Shown here piece after piece: positions 1 through 8,530 of a stretch of DNA of 64,000 nt. Every line of letters begins with the position of its first letter. The stretch's first letter is position 1. The DNA is from Melioribacteraceae bacterium. GTDB taxonomy: Bacteria > Bacteroidota > Ignavibacteria > Ignavibacteriales > Melioribacteraceae. The DNA lies in contig DAOSDY010000003.1 of assembly GCA_035362835.1 (NCBI GenBank), forward strand, positions 186,001 to 250,000, in the 5' to 3' direction. Both the position numbers and the translations under genes were made by a program. The notes beneath the pieces were generated by a model. That model was not told where the DNA came from and made no database searches. It saw only the letters and a program-made list of their open reading frames with translations.

Positions 1-1
1 G

Positions 2-838
2 AAGGGAAGAAAAAGTTATCTTGGCGCGTATATAGCCCATATCGGCATTGCGGTCTTTCTAATCGGAGTTGTTGCCAGCGGTGCTTATTCGGATCAGAAA
101 CAGGTCGACCTTGTAAAAGGGGAAAGTCTAAATGTTCTCGGCCACGACCTTACTTTTCTGGGTTATGAACCGATCGATAACGGAAAAAAATATGCTTTTA
201 ATGTCGAGATAAATAAAAACGGCTCCTCAAGAGTAGCTAAACCGATTATGTTTATTGCCGAATTTAATAATAGTCTGATGAGAGAACCAGATATTCTCGT
301 TGGGCTTACAAAAGATTTTTATGTCACTCCTGTCGGATATGAGGATGGCACAGAAGAGAACCATAATCACGGCAGTGTATTAGCTCTTACTAAAGGCGAG
401 ACAGTCGACTATAACGGAATGAAAATAACATTTGAATCATTTGAAATGCCTAAAGATGGAATGGCGGCTATGTCTGCAGGTAGTGAATTCAAAATCGGCG
501 CTCTTATTAAGATTAATGATAACGGAAAAGAATATTCACTGAAACCCGCAATTGTAATTCAGGGAGACGGTAGAAAATCGGAACCGGCCGTTTTAACCGA
601 TAAAGGTCTGACTTTTGAATTATCTAATATGGAAGCAGGTTCTGGTAAAATAGAACTTACTATTACAGATTCTAATGAACAAAACCAGCAGGAACAAACT
701 TCAATAGCTAAAAAAGAAGTGTTGACCGTTGAAGCTAGCATAAAACCATTTATCAGTCTGGTCTGGATTGGTGTTCTTCTGATGGTTGCCGGTTTCTCGG
801 TAGCCGCTTTCCGAAGATCTAAAGAATCTTTATTATAA
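2..838 (+). CDS. ccmF: Cytochrome c assembly protein, CcmF-type, C-terminal part
   Basis: Only the end of the gene is in the window; the frame is open from base 2 to a TAA. The visible 278 residues begin in a membrane segment (GAYIAHIGIAVFLIGVV), pass through a periplasmic region with the FLGYEPIDNGKKYAFNVEI pattern found near the C-terminus of CcmF/CcsA-family haem lyases, and end in one more membrane helix (about 60 to 10 residues before the stop) and a short basic tail. CcmF attaches haem to CxxCH motifs of apocytochromes on the outer face of the inner membrane. The many c-type cytochromes further along need such a system. The family call is good; the split between CcmF and a plain CcsA fusion cannot be settled without the N-terminal part. 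Confidence 0.8.
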   Translation, partial: KGRKSYLGAYIAHIGIAVFLIGVVASGAYSDQKQVDLVKGESLNVLGHDLTFLGYEPIDNGKKYAFNVEINKNGSSRVAKPIMFIAEFNNSLMREPDILVGLTKDFYVTPVGYEDGTEENHNHGSVLALTKGETVDYNGMKITFESFEMPKDGMAAMSAGSEFKIGALIKINDNGKEYSLKPAIVIQGDGRKSEPAVLTDKGLTFELSNMEAGSGKIELTITDSNEQNQQEQTSIAKKEVLTVEASIKPFISLVWIGVLLMVAGFSVAAFRRSKESLL

Positions 839-854
839 AGTTATTGATTGAATT

Positions 855-882
855 AAAGGCGGCTTTTAGCCGCCTTTTTTTT
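855..882 (+). terminator. Rho-independent terminator after ccmF
   Basis: A perfect 9-bp stem (AAAGGCGGC with GCCGCCTTT), a 5-base loop and a run of T residues lie 17 bases after the ccmF stop. This ends the ccmF transcript before the next gene. Confidence 0.9.
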
Positions 883-1030
883 ATCACCCGCTCTGTCCTA
901 TCAATACGAAATTTGTTCACATTATAGAACAATATTCAGCATTAATACATCAAATAAGAGTATAATTAAGTAATTTATCTGGCACTTTAATTGACACATT
1001 ATAAAATCTCAACAAAGCCTGGTGATGATT

Positions 1031-1672
1031 ATGAAACGATTTATTCTTTTCATGCTGATAATTTCCTCCGGAATTTTAAGAGCGCAGTTCGATGTTGGAG
1101 CTGTTAAGCTTGGCACTTTCAGCCCCTCGGCCACCGATGCCGGTTTTATTATCGGTTATGAGGGCGGCTGGCATATCGATGATAATTTTCTATTCGGATG
1201 GAGCGCCGACTGGTTTCACAGAAATTATGTGGACAGGAAACTTGTAGATCAGTACAACGATTTCTTCGGTCCGATTCAGAGCGATCTTAATGAATTACGT
1301 GCCAGGACTAATCTCCATTCCATTCCGCTAATGATTTCAGTAAATGCTAATCAGTTGATTGCTCCGCGGACCAGAGCATTTATTACCGGGAGTGCGGGTG
1401 TAGAAGTACTCCTGATCTTCTACAGAAATTATCAGCGCCCTCAGGATGACGAATTTGAAGGTGCATTCGATTTTACCTGGCGACTGGGCGGCGGGATTTC
1501 ATACGAATTGGGAAGACGCTCGGATGCTTTTGTTGAACTCACCTATCATTCATCTCGCCCCGCGTATGAATATGAAGTTGAAGATGCGCAGACGGGAAGG
1601 ACAAGAATTTTTGAGAGAAGTTTCGACATGAGCGGTATTATGATGAGGGTCGGTTTCAGATTCTTTTTCTAA
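1031..1672 (+). CDS. Outer-membrane beta-barrel-like protein with signal peptide
   Basis: The product has 213 residues. It starts with a signal peptide (MKRFILFMLIISSGILRAQ) and then shows alternating hydrophobic and polar stretches with many aromatic and glycine residues. It ends in Arg-Val-Gly-Phe-Arg-Phe-Phe-Phe, a typical outer-membrane barrel C-terminus. I place the start at this ATG because GGTGA lies five bases upstream; in-frame GTG and ATG codons at 1022 and 1025 are alternatives. Residues after the signal (VGAVKLGTFSPSATDAG) resemble the first strands of small OmpA/OmpW-like barrels. No specific function can be given. It stands alone between a terminator and the acyl-CoA synthetase. 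Confidence 0.7.
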   Translation: MKRFILFMLIISSGILRAQFDVGAVKLGTFSPSATDAGFIIGYEGGWHIDDNFLFGWSADWFHRNYVDRKLVDQYNDFFGPIQSDLNELRARTNLHSIPLMISVNANQLIAPRTRAFITGSAGVEVLLIFYRNYQRPQDDEFEGAFDFTWRLGGGISYELGRRSDAFVELTYHSSRPAYEYEVEDAQTGRTRIFERSFDMSGIMMRVGFRFFF

Positions 1673-1793
1673 GAGGGAATGTTTACCGACATCCACTCCT
1701 CTTAAGACCTCTTTATTTTTATACCTCCTTGACTTTTTGTCAACCGGAATTAATATTTCCAAACATTAATTCTAAAACAAATCGGAACAGATC

Positions 1794-3701
1794 ATGTCAA
1801 ATCGAACGATACCACAAATGTTTGAAGATAGCGTTAAAAAATACGGCAAGAACGTTTTAATGTGGGAAAAGAAAGGTGATAAGTTCAGAGGGACTACGTA
1901 TGTGGAAATGCAGGAAATGGTTCATCTATTTGCCGCAGGGTTGATCTCTTTAGGAATTAATCATGGCGATAGAATCACGCTGATTTCTGAAGGAAGGAAT
2001 GATTGGGTAATGGCCGAGCTCGGTATTCTTTTTGCAGGCGCGGTTAATGTACCTATCTCCGTCAAAATTGAAGAACCGAATGATTTAAAATTCAGAATCG
2101 CTCATTCGGGTTCGCGTATGGTTATCGTATCAAGAAACCACTATCAGAAAATCCGGAAGATTAAAAACGACCTCCCCGATCTAGAAAAAATCATAATCCT
2201 CGATCAGATGGAATCCTATGACGAAGATGAGTGCAATTCTTCGGAAGTATTTTTAGCAGGGAAAGAATTACTCAAAAATCATAATCCGGAATTAGAGAAA
2301 CGCTGGCAATCCGTCAAGGAAAGCGATTATGCCACTATATCTTATACATCCGGAACTACTGCCGATCCGAAAGGGGTTGTGCTTACGCATAGAAATTATA
2401 CTGCCAACGTCGAACAGGCAACAGCACTTCTCCCAATTCCCGAATCATATGTATCTCTTCTTATTCTTCCCTGGGATCATTGCTTTGCCCACGTTGCGGG
2501 AATTTATACACTGATGAAAAATGGCGCCAGTATGGCCTCAGTTCAGGTAGGCAGCACTCCTCTTGAAACACTTAAGAATATTCCTGTTAACATTAAGGAA
2601 ATAAAACCAACTTTTTTACTGAGTGTTCCGGCACTCGCAAAGAATTTTAAAAAGAATATTGAAAAAGGAATTCGCGATAAAGGGGAGAAAGTAGAAAAAC
2701 TTTTTAATGCTGCATTGAATACCGCGTATGAATATAATAAGGAAGGATGGAATAAAGGGAGGGGATTCCAAAAACTGAAGAAACCTCTTCTTACTCTTTA
2801 TGATAAAATAATATTTAAAAAGATAAGAGAAGGATTTGGCGGCCGGCTTGAGTTTTTTATAGGGGGAGGCGCTCTCCTCGATATAGAACTTCAAAAGTTC
2901 TTTTATGCCATCGGGATCCCGATGTTTCAGGGTTACGGCTTATCGGAAGCTACACCGGTAATCTCTGCAAACGTTCCGGCTCTTCATAAACTTGGATCTT
3001 CAGGAAAACCGGTTATAAATCTTCAGGTAAAAATCTGCGATGAAAACGGTAAAGAGTTGAAGCAGGGTGAAAAAGGAGAGATTGTTGTGAAAGGCGAAAA
3101 TGTTATGGCGGGTTATTGGAAAAATGAAAAATCGACTGCTGAAACAATTAAGAATGGATGGCTCTATACGGGTGATATGGGATACCTCGACAAAGACGGA
3201 TTCCTTTATGTCCTGGGCCGGTTTAAGAGTCTCCTTATCAGCAATGACGGTGAAAAATATAGCCCCGAGGGAATTGAAGAAGCTTTGACCGAGCTCTCCC
3301 CATATATTGATCAGGTGATGCTCTATAATAATCAATCATCCTACACCATCGCCCTTATTGTACCTAACAAGGAAGCGGTTAAGAGATATCTTAAAGAGAA
3401 AAATCTTACACACCATAACAAAGAAGGCCAGATTGCCGCTATTAAATTATTTGAGGATGAGATCAATCAATTTAAAGATGGAAAATATAAGGATATGTTC
3501 CCTTCAAGATGGCTGCCGTCGTCATTCGCGCTTCTGGGAGAGGCATTCACAGAGCAGAACCAGTTTATGAACAGCACTCTTAAAATTGTTAGAGGCAAAA
3601 TAACAGAGTTCTATAAGAACCGGATCGATTATATGTACTCTGCTGAAGGGAAGGATATATTTAATCACCAGAACACTACTATTGTAAGCCGGTTTGATTA
3701 A
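1794..3701 (+). CDS. Long-chain acyl-CoA synthetase (AMP-forming)
   Basis: This 635-residue protein belongs to the ANL adenylate-forming superfamily. It activates a fatty acid with ATP and passes the acyl group to CoA, at the inner face of the membrane. The P-loop-like motif YTSGTTADPKG is near residue 185, the adenylate-binding GYGLSEATPVIS near 383, and the hinge region YTGDMGYLDKDGFLYVLGR near 460. The long insert between the first two motifs, with the DKIIFKKIREGFGGRLEFFIGGGA stretch, is typical of bacterial long-chain (FadD15-like) enzymes, and the length fits. The neighbours do not suggest a substrate. The ATG start is 120 bases after the previous gene and lacks a strong ribosome site. 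Confidence 0.88.
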   Translation: MSNRTIPQMFEDSVKKYGKNVLMWEKKGDKFRGTTYVEMQEMVHLFAAGLISLGINHGDRITLISEGRNDWVMAELGILFAGAVNVPISVKIEEPNDLKFRIAHSGSRMVIVSRNHYQKIRKIKNDLPDLEKIIILDQMESYDEDECNSSEVFLAGKELLKNHNPELEKRWQSVKESDYATISYTSGTTADPKGVVLTHRNYTANVEQATALLPIPESYVSLLILPWDHCFAHVAGIYTLMKNGASMASVQVGSTPLETLKNIPVNIKEIKPTFLLSVPALAKNFKKNIEKGIRDKGEKVEKLFNAALNTAYEYNKEGWNKGRGFQKLKKPLLTLYDKIIFKKIREGFGGRLEFFIGGGALLDIELQKFFYAIGIPMFQGYGLSEATPVISANVPALHKLGSSGKPVINLQVKICDENGKELKQGEKGEIVVKGENVMAGYWKNEKSTAETIKNGWLYTGDMGYLDKDGFLYVLGRFKSLLISNDGEKYSPEGIEEALTELSPYIDQVMLYNNQSSYTIALIVPNKEAVKRYLKEKNLTHHNKEGQIAAIKLFEDEINQFKDGKYKDMFPSRWLPSSFALLGEAFTEQNQFMNSTLKIVRGKITEFYKNRIDYMYSAEGKDIFNHQNTTIVSRFD

Positions 3702-3726
3702 AAATATTTGACTTTTTTGATTAAAG

Positions 3727-3771
3727 AAATCACGGTTTTTGTCGATAATGAAGTAACAAAAACCGTGATTT
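3727..3771. promoter_or_regulatory. Perfect 16-bp inverted repeat next to a start codon
   Basis: The arm AAATCACGGTTTTTGT (3727-3742) is exactly complementary to ACAAAAACCGTGATTT (3756-3771), with a 13-base loop. The right arm ends three bases before the ATG of the receiver protein, so in RNA the stem covers the place where the ribosome would bind. It may be a translational switch, a protein-binding dyad, or a terminator for the acyl-CoA synthetase; the last is less likely because no T-run follows. Confidence 0.6.
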
Positions 3772-3774
3772 ATT

Positions 3775-4164
3775 ATGAAACGAGCCTTGATAGTTGATGA
3801 TGACGACCAGTTCAGACTTTTATTAAAAAGGATGCTGGAAAGATACTATGATTTTCAAGTTCATGAAGCTACGAATGGAGAGAAAGGATTGGAGATTTAT
3901 AATAATTCCAAGCCTCATATCATCTTTCTAGATATTAACATGCCGAAGCTTAACGGTCTCGGTTTTCTTGAAAAAGTGAATCCATTGAATTCCAGTATCC
4001 CGATTGTTGTACTGACAAATACAGATGATAAAGAATGTGTTCAGAAAATTTTGAATTTCGGTATTGAGGATTATATTCTAAAAACAAAATTTGTTACTAT
4101 GTTGAAGGAAAGATTGGAGTTCACAATTAAGAAAATAAGAAGAACTACAAAGATCTTTGCTTGA
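3775..4164 (+). CDS. Single-domain response regulator (receiver only)
   Basis: The 129 residues are one receiver domain. The acidic triad DDDD is at residues 8-11, the phosphoacceptor Asp is in FLDINMP (near residue 53), the switch Thr is in VVLTNTDD, and the usual Lys is in ILKTKF. There is no output domain, so it would act by protein contact, for example in a phosphorelay or in motility control. No kinase gene is adjacent. A perfect hairpin lies directly before the ATG and no SD sequence is visible. The stop is 4 bases from the convergent radical SAM gene. Confidence 0.85.
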   Translation: MKRALIVDDDDQFRLLLKRMLERYYDFQVHEATNGEKGLEIYNNSKPHIIFLDINMPKLNGLGFLEKVNPLNSSIPIVVLTNTDDKECVQKILNFGIEDYILKTKFVTMLKERLEFTIKKIRRTTKIFA

Positions 4165-4168
4165 GTCT

Positions 4169-5167
4169 CTATTTTTTTGTTTCTATTCCGAAAGGATTTT
4201 CACGACTTTTATTAAAATGGGGAAGATAGTTTTCGCTGCTGTCAAATTCCTGTATCCATCCGTTTTCAAGTCCGTATTTATCCATCAATCTTAAAACCTT
4301 TTCATATTCGGATTCTCTGAGTTTTCGGTCCAAAAGAATTTCTTTATTCACTTTGTTTGCGGGAAAATACTGGGACATCAGAGATATGTGAACTCCTGTG
4401 CTCAATTCCTCTGCAATAAATCTGAATATTTTTTCGCTTCCGGCTAAATCGTTCGGCAATACCAGATGACGGATTATCAATCCCCTTACTACAACTTCAC
4501 CATCATAAACAAGTTCGTCTCCAACCTGACGGTACATCTCCTTCAATGCTTCGGAAGTATGCTCAAAATAGTTTTCTGCGTTCGAATATTTTTTTGCATA
4601 CTCATTGTCGCCAAACTTAAAATCCGGCAAATAAATATCCGCAATACCGTCGTACAGTTTTAGAATCTCAACCGAATCATATCCGTTTGTATTATAAATG
4701 ATCGGGAGTTTTAATCCCTTTTCAACTGCAAGGTTAATCGATTTCAAAATTGCGGCAGAAAAGTGAGTAGGTGATACAAGTCCGATGTTATGACACCCAC
4801 GGCTCTGGAGTTCTATCATTATTTCTGCTAATTGTTCATGGCTTACTTCATGGTACCGTTCAACTTTCCAGTTCTGACTGATCTCATAGTTCTGGCAGTA
4901 GACGCATTTAAGATTGCAATTACCGAAGAAGATATTCCCGGCGCCGCGGCTGCCGGATAAGACCGGTTCTTCGCCATGATGAGCGGTGTAAGAGGATACA
5001 ATTGGCAAATAGCCGCTAGCACAGACACCGTATTCTCCCTCTATTCTGTTTGCTTTGCAATCATGCGGGCAGCACCGGCAAGTTTTAAGCAGACTCAGGG
5101 CTTCACCGGCTCTTCTGCCCAGCTCACCTGAATCGTACAGTTTTTTATATGACGGAGTAAAATCCAT
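4169..5167 (-). CDS. Radical SAM protein of the PflA-like COG1313 family
   Basis: The 332-residue protein carries the radical SAM cluster motif CNLKCVYC (CX3CX2C) near residue 83, which binds a [4Fe-4S] cluster that cleaves S-adenosylmethionine. Before it lies a second cysteine group (CRCCPHDC ... GVC, residues 30-50), typical of this family, which is often annotated as a pyruvate formate-lyase activating enzyme homologue. The true substrate of COG1313 proteins is generally unknown, and no glycyl-radical enzyme is nearby. The gene starts 11 bases after the end of hemL and is probably co-transcribed with it. The family call is firm; the function is open. Confidence 0.82.
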   Translation of the reverse strand: MDFTPSYKKLYDSGELGRRAGEALSLLKTCRCCPHDCKANRIEGEYGVCASGYLPIVSSYTAHHGEEPVLSGSRGAGNIFFGNCNLKCVYCQNYEISQNWKVERYHEVSHEQLAEIMIELQSRGCHNIGLVSPTHFSAAILKSINLAVEKGLKLPIIYNTNGYDSVEILKLYDGIADIYLPDFKFGDNEYAKKYSNAENYFEHTSEALKEMYRQVGDELVYDGEVVVRGLIIRHLVLPNDLAGSEKIFRFIAEELSTGVHISLMSQYFPANKVNKEILLDRKLRESEYEKVLRLMDKYGLENGWIQEFDSSENYLPHFNKSRENPFGIETKK

Positions 5168-5178
5168 CGTGCCCGGGT

Positions 5179-6462
5179 TTATAAAATTACTTTGAAAGCT
5201 TCATTGCTTGCTTCGATTGTTTTATCAAGATCCTCTTTAGTATGAGCGGCCGAAACGAACATCGCTTCAAACTGTGCCGGCGGTAAATAGATCCCGCGCT
5301 TAAGCATTTCGTGGAAATACCTGCCGAATAATCCGGTGTCGGATTTAACTGCCGAATTATAATCAGTCACTTTTTCATCGGTGAAAAAGAGCGTCATCAT
5401 TGAGCCGACACGGTTTAGCTGGTAATTTTTATTAGCTTTCTTTATAGATTCTTTAATTCCTTCAGCAAGGTAGGCGGATTTTTCTTCGAGCTGATCATAA
5501 ATCCCGGGATTCTCTTTTATATACGTCAATGCAGCATAACCGGCACTCATTGCCAGCGGATTTCCGCTCAAAGTTCCAGCCTGGTAAACCGGTCCGCTTG
5601 GTGAAACCATTTCCATGATTTCTTTTCTGCCGCCGTAAGCTCCAACCGGTAATCCTCCGCCTATAATTTTCCCGAATGTGGAAAGGTCCGGTTTTATTCC
5701 GAATATACCCTGGGCACCGGATTGCGAGAGCCTGAACCCCGTCATGACTTCATCAAAAATTAGAACAATTCCTTCTTCACTGCATAATTTCCTGAGGTCG
5801 CCCAGAAATTCCTTTCCCGGTATAACAGTCCCCATGTTTCCAACAACCGGTTCAATAATCACCGCGGCAATTTCATTTTTATTCTGCTCAACTACTTTTT
5901 GAACAGACTCAATACTGTTATAATCAGCAACAAGTGTATCGGCGGCATTCCCTTTTGTCACACCAGGAGATGTGGGAACTCCGAAAGTAAGAGCTCCACT
6001 TCCGGCTTTGATCAGAAAAAAATCACCATGTCCGTGATAGCAGCCTTCGAACTTGATAATTTTCTCTTTACCTGTAAAACCTCTAGCGGCTCGTATCGCG
6101 CTCATTGTTGCCTCGGTTCCGCTATTTACCATTCTTATCATTTCAATTGAAGGAACCAGTTCTGTAATCAATTGCGCCATCTTAACCTCTATTTCGGTCG
6201 GGGCACCGAAACTAGTGCCCGCATCAATTGCCTTTCTGAGCGCTTCGGTTATAAACAAGGGATTATGACCGAACAGATGCGGTCCCCAGCTTCCGATATA
6301 ATCGATATATTCATTTCCATCCACATCAAACATTTTTGAGCCGCTTCCGCTCTTCATAAATACAGGATTTCCTCCAACCGATTTAAATGCGCGGACGGGT
6401 GAGTTGACTCCTCCCGGTATGAAATTCTTTGCCTGTTGAAATAAAGCTTCACTTCTTGTCAT
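5179..6462 (-). CDS. hemL: Glutamate-1-semialdehyde 2,1-aminomutase
   Basis: HemL moves the amino group of glutamate-1-semialdehyde to give 5-aminolevulinate, the second step of the C5 haem route, using pyridoxal phosphate. The 427 residues match the family length. The N-terminus FIPGGVNSPVRAFKSVGG is diagnostic, the amino-group region is MVNSGTEATMSAIRAARG (near 112), and the PLP lysine is in STFGKIIGGGLPVGAYGG (near 265). The cytosolic enzyme is the partner of HemA, encoded about 14 kb away. The gene is first in a small minus-strand unit with the radical SAM gene; its leader is shared with the divergent thioesterase gene. Confidence 0.97.
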   Translation of the reverse strand: MTRSEALFQQAKNFIPGGVNSPVRAFKSVGGNPVFMKSGSGSKMFDVDGNEYIDYIGSWGPHLFGHNPLFITEALRKAIDAGTSFGAPTEIEVKMAQLITELVPSIEMIRMVNSGTEATMSAIRAARGFTGKEKIIKFEGCYHGHGDFFLIKAGSGALTFGVPTSPGVTKGNAADTLVADYNSIESVQKVVEQNKNEIAAVIIEPVVGNMGTVIPGKEFLGDLRKLCSEEGIVLIFDEVMTGFRLSQSGAQGIFGIKPDLSTFGKIIGGGLPVGAYGGRKEIMEMVSPSGPVYQAGTLSGNPLAMSAGYAALTYIKENPGIYDQLEEKSAYLAEGIKESIKKANKNYQLNRVGSMMTLFFTDEKVTDYNSAVKSDTGLFGRYFHEMLKRGIYLPPAQFEAMFVSAAHTKEDLDKTIEASNEAFKVIL

Positions 6463-6550
6463 TATTTCTCCTAATCAAATTTTTCGTGGTGCAAAATAGA
6501 AATTATACTTATCAGATAAAAAATTGCCCTAGAAATTGTTCTATTTAATA

Positions 6551-6571
6551 AATGATTTCAAAAAAATCATT
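6551..6571. repeat. 8-bp inverted repeat in the hemL/thioesterase divergent region
   Basis: AATGATTT and AAATCATT flank a 5-base loop. A second small dyad (GAATTG ... CAATTC, 6593-6609) follows. Both lie between two divergent genes and could be operators, but they are AT-rich and short. Confidence 0.3.
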
Positions 6572-6651
6572 CCGGTGAGGCTTTTGTATAAGGAATTGTT
6601 TTCCAATTCTTTTCTAAATTAGAGTGTAGAAAATATCATTTGAGGGAATTA

Positions 6652-7158
6652 ATGATTCATAAAATTACCGGTAAACAGAATAACTCCAAATTGTGCTTTG
6701 TCTGCGGATTGAAAAATAAATTCGGGATACACACACATTTTTATGTTACTGAGAATAAGGAACTGATAGGCCTGTTCACCCCTTCGGAAGAACACCAGAG
6801 TTATCCGGGAAGGCTTCACGGGGGAATCGCATCCACAGTCCTGGATGAAACTATCGGCCGGGCGATACTTAACCGATACGAAGAGGAAGTATGGGGCGTT
6901 ACTGTTGAGTTAAATGTGAAATTCAAAAAACCTCTTCCGTTGAATGAGGAATTAAAAGTAATAGGACGGATAACAAGCGAGAACAGCCGTATGTTTGAAG
7001 GGACCGGTGAGATTATTCTGAAAAACGGGGAAGTGGCTGCTACTGCAACAGGTAAGTATTTGAAAGTACCTCTCGAAAAGATAACAGACTTTGACATAGA
7101 GGAAAATGAATGGAGAATTGTTAAACTTGATTCGGATCCGAAGGAAATAGAGGTATAG
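6652..7158 (+). CDS. PaaI-family hotdog thioesterase
   Basis: The 168-residue protein has one hotdog fold. The segment YPGRLHGGIASTVLDETIGRAI (around residues 50-72) is the hallmark of PaaI/DUF4442-like thioesterases: the HGG turn and the acidic residue of the following helix (Asp-Glu) form the active site. Such enzymes hydrolyse acyl-CoA or acyl-carrier thioesters. An N-terminal CFVCGLKNKFGIH stretch is typical of a PaaI subgroup. I chose the ATG with GAGGGA five bases upstream; a TTG four codons earlier is in frame. The stop is one base from the convergent MFS gene. The substrate is unknown. Confidence 0.82.
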   Translation: MIHKITGKQNNSKLCFVCGLKNKFGIHTHFYVTENKELIGLFTPSEEHQSYPGRLHGGIASTVLDETIGRAILNRYEEEVWGVTVELNVKFKKPLPLNEELKVIGRITSENSRMFEGTGEIILKNGEVAATATGKYLKVPLEKITDFDIEENEWRIVKLDSDPKEIEV

Positions 7159-7159
7159 A

Positions 7160-8464
7160 TTAACGCAGAACCGAGATATTGCTGCTACGGATTTTAAATA
7201 GCAGAAAGAAAAGAAAAAGTATAACAGAATTTATTAATACGGCACTGGCAATACCGAAGTGTTCGGCGGCATATCCGATCCAGAGCGACCCGAGAGGATA
7301 AAGAGCAAAAAAAGTAAACGTATAAAAACTTAATATCCTTCCCCTGAATTTTTCATCAACATTAGTCTGAATTAATCCGTTGGACAGATTATACTGAGTA
7401 ATGATCATCCCGCCTATAAAAATGAGCAGAACAACAGAAAGAACAAATGAACGGTTGAATGAGAAAAGGAAAATCAATACCGGAAGCGTAATAACGCTGT
7501 AAACAAGGTACCTGCCCCTATCTATGTATTTATTGACGGTTGCGATTACCAGTGCGAAAATAACGGCTCCAAATCCGCGGGCTGATTGAAGAAATCCGTT
7601 GGTCGTTGAGTCGCCGTGTAATATATCCACAGCCCATGCCGGAAATAATGTTACAAGTCCCATCCCGAAGAAACTCAGCATAGCGGTTATCAGAAGGATC
7701 CCTGAGATCACTTTGTTGGTTCTCAGATATTTTATAGCATCAGCAACTTCTGAAAAAACAGAATTGCTGTTTCTAGTAATCTCGATCCTTTTTAATTTCA
7801 TACGAGTTAAACTGTACAGAACTGCAGTAAATGAAATTCCGTTAATTGTAAAACACCAGGCAGGCCCGAAGAGAGCGTAAACAATTCCTCCCAGGGCAGG
7901 GCCAACGGCTGTTGCCGTATTAAACATTGTAGAGTTAAGGGCTATTGCATTAACAAGATCTTCTTTATCAACAAGTTCGTTTACAAAAGCGTGACGAGTA
8001 GGTGCGTCAAACGCGTTTGTTATTCCACTTAGAAATGCAAAGAGAAGCAGGTGCCACGGTTCGATTATGCCAGAAAAAGTAAAGATGGCAAGAATAAATG
8101 CCATTAACATCATTGCTGTCTGTGTTGCAAACAATATTTTGATGCGGGGGAGCCGGTCTGCTGCAACACCCCCGTAGAATGAAAAAAACCATGCTGGAAT
8201 TCCGCTTGCAAATCCTACGTATCCGAGATATGCAGGCGATTTTGTAAGCTCGAATATGAAGAACGCGAATGCGGTTGACTGCATCCACGATCCGAAAAGG
8301 GAAGTCATCTGTCCCCAGAACCACAATCTGTAATTAGGATAGGAGAGCGCAGCAAACGTATTTTGAATGCTGAATTTTTTCTCCGGCAGGAACCTTCTTA
8401 AACTTCCATCTTCCGGGGGAATAATAACATCGGAAATCTCTTTACCGTTTTCTTTCTGCAGCAT
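7160..8464 (-). CDS. MFS transporter of the EntS-like (MFS_3) group
   Basis: The 434 residues form about 12 membrane helices after a cytoplasmic N-terminal segment of about 35 residues. The stretch SYPNYRLWFWGQMTSLFGSWMQ and the loop motif GGVAADRLPRIKIL between helices 2 and 3 are typical of the MFS_3 exporters that include EntS. It probably exports a small molecule with proton exchange across the inner membrane. The gene follows hemB on the same strand with a gap of 66 bases, so export of a porphyrin is conceivable, but nothing in the sequence shows the substrate. Confidence 0.8.
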   Translation of the reverse strand: MLQKENGKEISDVIIPPEDGSLRRFLPEKKFSIQNTFAALSYPNYRLWFWGQMTSLFGSWMQSTAFAFFIFELTKSPAYLGYVGFASGIPAWFFSFYGGVAADRLPRIKILFATQTAMMLMAFILAIFTFSGIIEPWHLLLFAFLSGITNAFDAPTRHAFVNELVDKEDLVNAIALNSTMFNTATAVGPALGGIVYALFGPAWCFTINGISFTAVLYSLTRMKLKRIEITRNSNSVFSEVADAIKYLRTNKVISGILLITAMLSFFGMGLVTLFPAWAVDILHGDSTTNGFLQSARGFGAVIFALVIATVNKYIDRGRYLVYSVITLPVLIFLFSFNRSFVLSVVLLIFIGGMIITQYNLSNGLIQTNVDEKFRGRILSFYTFTFFALYPLGSLWIGYAAEHFGIASAVLINSVILFLFFLLFKIRSSNISVLR

Positions 8465-8530
8465 TAATTTTGATCATACTCTTACCCTTAATGCGAAAAT
8501 TTTATTAAGGGATTCCTGATTCAACAGATA

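Noticed and set aside
980..995. TGGCAC-N5-TTGA before the outer-membrane protein gene, like a sigma54 promoter
   Set aside because: The -12 element has GA in place of the required GC, and no activator gene or upstream dyad is nearby.
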